A program made the translations under genes and the position numbers. The notes beneath the pieces were generated by a model. It searched no databases and had not been told where the DNA came from. It worked only from the letters and a program-made list of their open reading frames with translations. A stretch of 7,477 bases of DNA, from assembly GCA_013331015.1 (NCBI GenBank), contig DUHF01000226.1, forward strand, positions 1 through 7,477, written 5' to 3'. Positions 5,480 through 7,477 of this stretch are shown here, piece after piece. This stretch comes from Methanoregula sp. (GTDB taxonomy: Archaea; Halobacteriota; Methanomicrobia; Methanomicrobiales; Methanospirillaceae). How positions within the stretch are numbered: position 1 is the stretch's first letter; every line of letters starts with the position of its first letter.

Positions 5480-5525
5480 AAAAAAAATCATGTGCGTTTC
5501 TACAGAGCCAAAAAACGGCTCTTCG
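5480..5525 (-). terminator. Possible minus-strand terminator
   Basis: On the minus strand, GAGCC and GGCTC (5521-5517 and 5509-5505) form a 5-bp stem with a T-rich loop. Eighteen bases later there is a run of eight T (5487-5480). It lies about 240 bases below the DAC gene stop and could be a back-up stop for that transcript. The spacing between stem and T-run is long. Confidence 0.3.
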
Positions 5526-5568
5526 ATGATTTGTGGGGTTAATTCCGAATTTCGATAAAGACGATGAT

Positions 5569-5593
5569 GGGGGCTTACCGCCCAAAACCCTCC
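5569..5593 (+). repeat. Degenerate GGGGGCTT repeat motif
   Basis: GGGGGCTTACC followed after a spacer by CCCTCC matches the order seen at 1835-1866 and 2958-2985 on the plus strand and 1413-1440 on the minus strand. Without the hairpin core this is only a partial or decayed member of the family. Confidence 0.35.
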
Positions 5594-5630
5594 ATTGTTG
5601 AATACCTGCCCTTTGGAAAATCAAAAAAGA

Positions 5631-5656
5631 GGTGAGGCTCCCCAAAGGCAAGCCCC
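5631..5656 (-). repeat. Degenerate GGGGCTT repeat motif, inverted
   Basis: Read on the minus strand it is GGGGCTTGCC, a spacer, then GAGCCTCACC, resembling the copy 1 flank (GGGGGCTTGCC then GCCTCCC). It is the weakest member of the set. Confidence 0.3.
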
Positions 5657-5718
5657 GGTGAGGCAGCGGCTCAGACAACACCATGGATCATGGATTCATC
5701 GTTTATCGTGCCCACAGG

Positions 5719-5724
5719 AAAAAA
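5719..5724 (-). terminator. T-run below the DAC gene
   Basis: Six T on the minus strand, about 38 bases after the stop of the DAC fusion gene and preceded by a pyrimidine-rich stretch. No good stem precedes it. U-runs alone can terminate archaeal transcription, so this is a plausible stop. Confidence 0.35.
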
Positions 5725-5761
5725 TGCAAAGGGCCGGAAGAAGGGGTTCTCTAAGCCAGGA

Positions 5762-7441
5762 CTACAGGGTGATCTTCTTGAGGATCCGCCCGTTCCGGAA
5801 TACCGTGATCCCGCCCCCGCTCTGCGAGACAACAATGCCGACTGCATTGGTAACGGAAGTTAATGCGGCAACGGAGTTGTGCCGGGTCCCCATGCCGGGA
5901 GGAAGGGAGACATTGCTTGAGTCCACCGTGATATAGCGTCCAACCGCCTCCACAAACCCGTCCCCGGTGATGACAAACGCCCCGTCCAGCTGGGCAAGTG
6001 CCTTGATGTTCTCGTTGAGCTCGGGGTTTGTCACGACCCGGAGCTCGGGACGGTGCCCTTCAAAGGGGTTGAGGATGATCTGCCGGGACTTCTCCAGTAC
6101 CTTTTTTGTGTCCCCGATAAGGAACGTGGTGCCCACCGGTTTACCCTCACGGCCCTCGATGGAGATCTCGGTACAGATATGGAAGACCGCATCGAACACC
6201 TCATCCCGCACATCGGTATCGGTGACGACAAGGTCCTTCCACGTATCCGTGCTGATCCGGACCTCTCCCTCCCGTTTCCGGTCGGTGATGTCATGACCGA
6301 TACAAAGGATACCGGAGATCCTCCCCTTCTCATCACGGATGGCCTTGTTGATCCACGCTATCCAGACCCGGTCGCCGTTCCTGCGCACGTTCTCGCTGAT
6401 ATTGACCGCATAACCCTCAGCAGCAAAGCCGATGTCGTTTGCCATCATCGAGAGATCGTGCTGCACCCGGGCTTTCTCGGGAACAATGGTCCCAACGATA
6501 TTTTTCCCGAGCACCTCATCTGCCGCATAGTCAAAGAACGTGAGTGCGAACGTATTGAAGAACGTGATCATCCCCCGGGTATCCACCCGGATGATGATAC
6601 TCTGGCTGTTCTGGAGCACTTCGCGGTACCGCGCCTCGCTTGCCTTGAGGGCATCAGCGATCTTCTGCTTCTCGGTGATATCTGTGACAACGAATGTGCC
6701 GCCCTTCGTGATATCCCGGGGATCAAGGGGCTGGACCTGCAGCCGGGCGGGAAGGAGAACCGCATCATTTCGTACAAGCCGGCATTCGGCAAACGGCCTG
6801 CCGGCGGCATCGCGGCGGATAAGGAGGTCCCGGGTTGCCTGCTCATAATCCTCGGGGCTCCGGAAGAGGGACTGGATGTTCTTTCCCATGAGCCCGGTCT
6901 CATCGTACCCGAGCATGGCGGCAAAGGGGACGTTGACCCATTCGATGATGCCGTTTCGCATCTGGAAGATGCCCAGGGGAGTGGATGACAGGATAGCCGA
7001 CAACTGCTCGTTCTGGGCTTTTAGTTCCCTCTCGGCTTTCTTCCGGAGCATGGTGCCCTTGATGAGCGTGACCATCTCAAAGAGTGCAGGACGGATATCG
7101 CCATCCTTTGGCAGGGATAACTCGGTGCCGTTGCTCAGTTCTGTTAAGGCGAGCTTGTTCTTCCCTTTCCGGCTGTAGAGGATGACCGGTGTCAAGATTC
7201 CCTGCGACCGGAGATATTTCAAAAATTCGATCCCGTTCATCTCGGAAACGAACTCGACACCGTTCACCTCCGTTATCTCCCCGTACGTGATGATAACATC
7301 AAAAGAGCGGGTTTTCAACTTCTCGGCCGCCTGCCGGATGGAGTGGGCAGAGTCAATCCGCAGGTCGCCGGTCTTCTCTAAAAAGGTGCGAATCTGGAGA
7401 AGGAGATCGGTGTTGTCGTCGATAAACAGGACCGAGATCAT
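5762..7441 (-). CDS. Receiver-like/PAS/PAS/diadenylate cyclase fusion (c-di-AMP synthase)
   Basis: 559 residues, soluble, no signal peptide or membrane segment. Residues 1-125 are a CheY-like receiver: acidic pair Asp8-Asp9, Ser90 and Lys112 are kept, but the phospho-acceptor position reads IITYGE (Tyr53), and EVNGVEFVS (58-66) is duplicated as EMNGIEFLK (67-75). Residues 130-150 look like a helical linker. PAS1 is about 145-258 (IEWVNVPFAAMLGY, TDITEKQ); PAS2 with PAC is about 268-390 (FFNTFALTFFDY, GHDITDRK). Residues 410-557 are a DAC domain of the archaeal DacZ type: GREGKPVGTTFLIGD (430-444), ILNPFEGH (456-463), LAQLDGAFVI (482-491) with the DGA motif, and GTRHNSVA (518-525) in place of GTRHR. 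DAC enzymes condense two ATP to c-di-AMP, usually as head-to-head active sites. No kinase domain is present. Start: GGGAG (7454-7450) lies eight bases upstream of the ATG. The domain calls are firm; activity is inferred. Confidence 0.9.
   Translation of the reverse strand: MISVLFIDDNTDLLLQIRTFLEKTGDLRIDSAHSIRQAAEKLKTRSFDVIITYGEITEVNGVEFVSEMNGIEFLKYLRSQGILTPVILYSRKGKNKLALTELSNGTELSLPKDGDIRPALFEMVTLIKGTMLRKKAERELKAQNEQLSAILSSTPLGIFQMRNGIIEWVNVPFAAMLGYDETGLMGKNIQSLFRSPEDYEQATRDLLIRRDAAGRPFAECRLVRNDAVLLPARLQVQPLDPRDITKGGTFVVTDITEKQKIADALKASEARYREVLQNSQSIIIRVDTRGMITFFNTFALTFFDYAADEVLGKNIVGTIVPEKARVQHDLSMMANDIGFAAEGYAVNISENVRRNGDRVWIAWINKAIRDEKGRISGILCIGHDITDRKREGEVRISTDTWKDLVVTDTDVRDEVFDAVFHICTEISIEGREGKPVGTTFLIGDTKKVLEKSRQIILNPFEGHRPELRVVTNPELNENIKALAQLDGAFVITGDGFVEAVGRYITVDSSNVSLPPGMGTRHNSVAALTSVTNAVGIVVSQSGGGITVFRNGRILKKITL
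7217..7270 (-). repeat. Nine-codon tandem duplication inside the receiver-like domain
   Basis: Codons for EVNGVEFVS (7270-7244) are followed directly by codons for EMNGIEFLK (7243-7217). Most bases match, and differences are largely at third or first codon positions, so the duplication is old. It doubles the loop and helix that follow the lost phospho-acceptor site. Confidence 0.6.
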
Positions 7442-7449
7442 TTATCTGA

Positions 7450-7454
7450 CTCCC
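7450..7454 (-). promoter_or_regulatory. Ribosome-binding site of the DAC fusion gene
   Basis: GGGAG on the minus strand, with eight bases between it and the ATG at 7441. It supports this Met as the true start. The promoter would lie outside the window. Confidence 0.6.
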
Positions 7455-7477
7455 GGGATTTGCGGGGATTTCACGTA

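Larger units (their letters stand above)
5433..5601. repeat. Two 10-bp inverted repeats with crossed order
   Basis: CATCATCGTC (5433-5442) is inverted as GACGATGATG (5560-5569). The adjoining TCAACAATGG (5441-5450) is inverted as CCATTGTTGA (5592-5601). Both matches are perfect. The 3' halves are swapped relative to a simple palindrome and are separated by a block starting GGGGCTTACC. The surrounding 5228-5761 stretch has no credible gene. Confidence 0.5.

Noticed and set aside
5478..5684. Minus-strand frame of 68 codons below the DAC gene
   Set aside because: It runs through the degenerate GGGGCTT repeats and inverted repeats, and has no plausible ribosome-binding site or domain.
6053..6988. 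Plus-strand open frame of 311 codons
   Set aside because: It lies entirely opposite the PAS domains of the DAC fusion, has no domain signal, and is a GC-driven shadow frame.

Overview
The window looks like a stretch of chromosome from a GC-rich euryarchaeon. The best guess is a methanogen of the order Methanomicrobiales (Methanoregula-like), but that is inference. It rests on the archaeal (DacZ-like) type of diadenylate cyclase domain, AT-rich TATA-like boxes about 25-40 bases ahead of short or absent leaders, U-rich terminators, a small type I dehydroquinase, and a PAS-rich soluble sensor. No rRNA, tRNA, CRISPR array, transposase or phage gene is visible.

Layout. Positions 1-1295 hold the end of shikimate dehydrogenase (aroE) overlapping a complete chorismate synthase gene (aroC), followed by a clear hairpin plus T-run terminator. 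Positions 1300-3430 form an accessory stretch. It carries structured, dispersed non-coding repeats in both orientations around a small VapBC-like toxin-antitoxin pair on the minus strand. Positions 3437-4249 encode a class I SAM-dependent methyltransferase resembling phosphoethanolamine N-methyltransferases. Positions 4571-5209 (minus) encode type I 3-dehydroquinate dehydratase (aroD), with T-rich terminators below it and a TATA-like box above it. Positions 5228-5761 have no credible gene but contain several hairpins, a crossed pair of inverted repeats and two degenerate repeat motifs. Positions 5762-7441 (minus) encode a 559-residue protein with receiver-like, PAS, PAS and diadenylate cyclase (DAC) parts.

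How the genes fit together. AroD, AroE and AroC catalyse steps 3, 4 and 7 of the shikimate/chorismate pathway. They lie within 5.2 kb but not in one operon, because aroD is on the opposite strand and separated by the island and the methyltransferase. The most interesting gene is the DAC fusion. It appears to link sensory PAS domains directly to synthesis of the second messenger c-di-AMP. Its receiver-like domain has lost the phospho-acceptor Asp and carries a short internal duplication, so ordinary two-component phosphorylation is unlikely. The second-best signals are the family of hairpin-forming intergenic repeats, and an Arg-to-Pro change in AroC at a conserved cofactor-binding position where the DNA forms a palindrome resembling a repeat arm.
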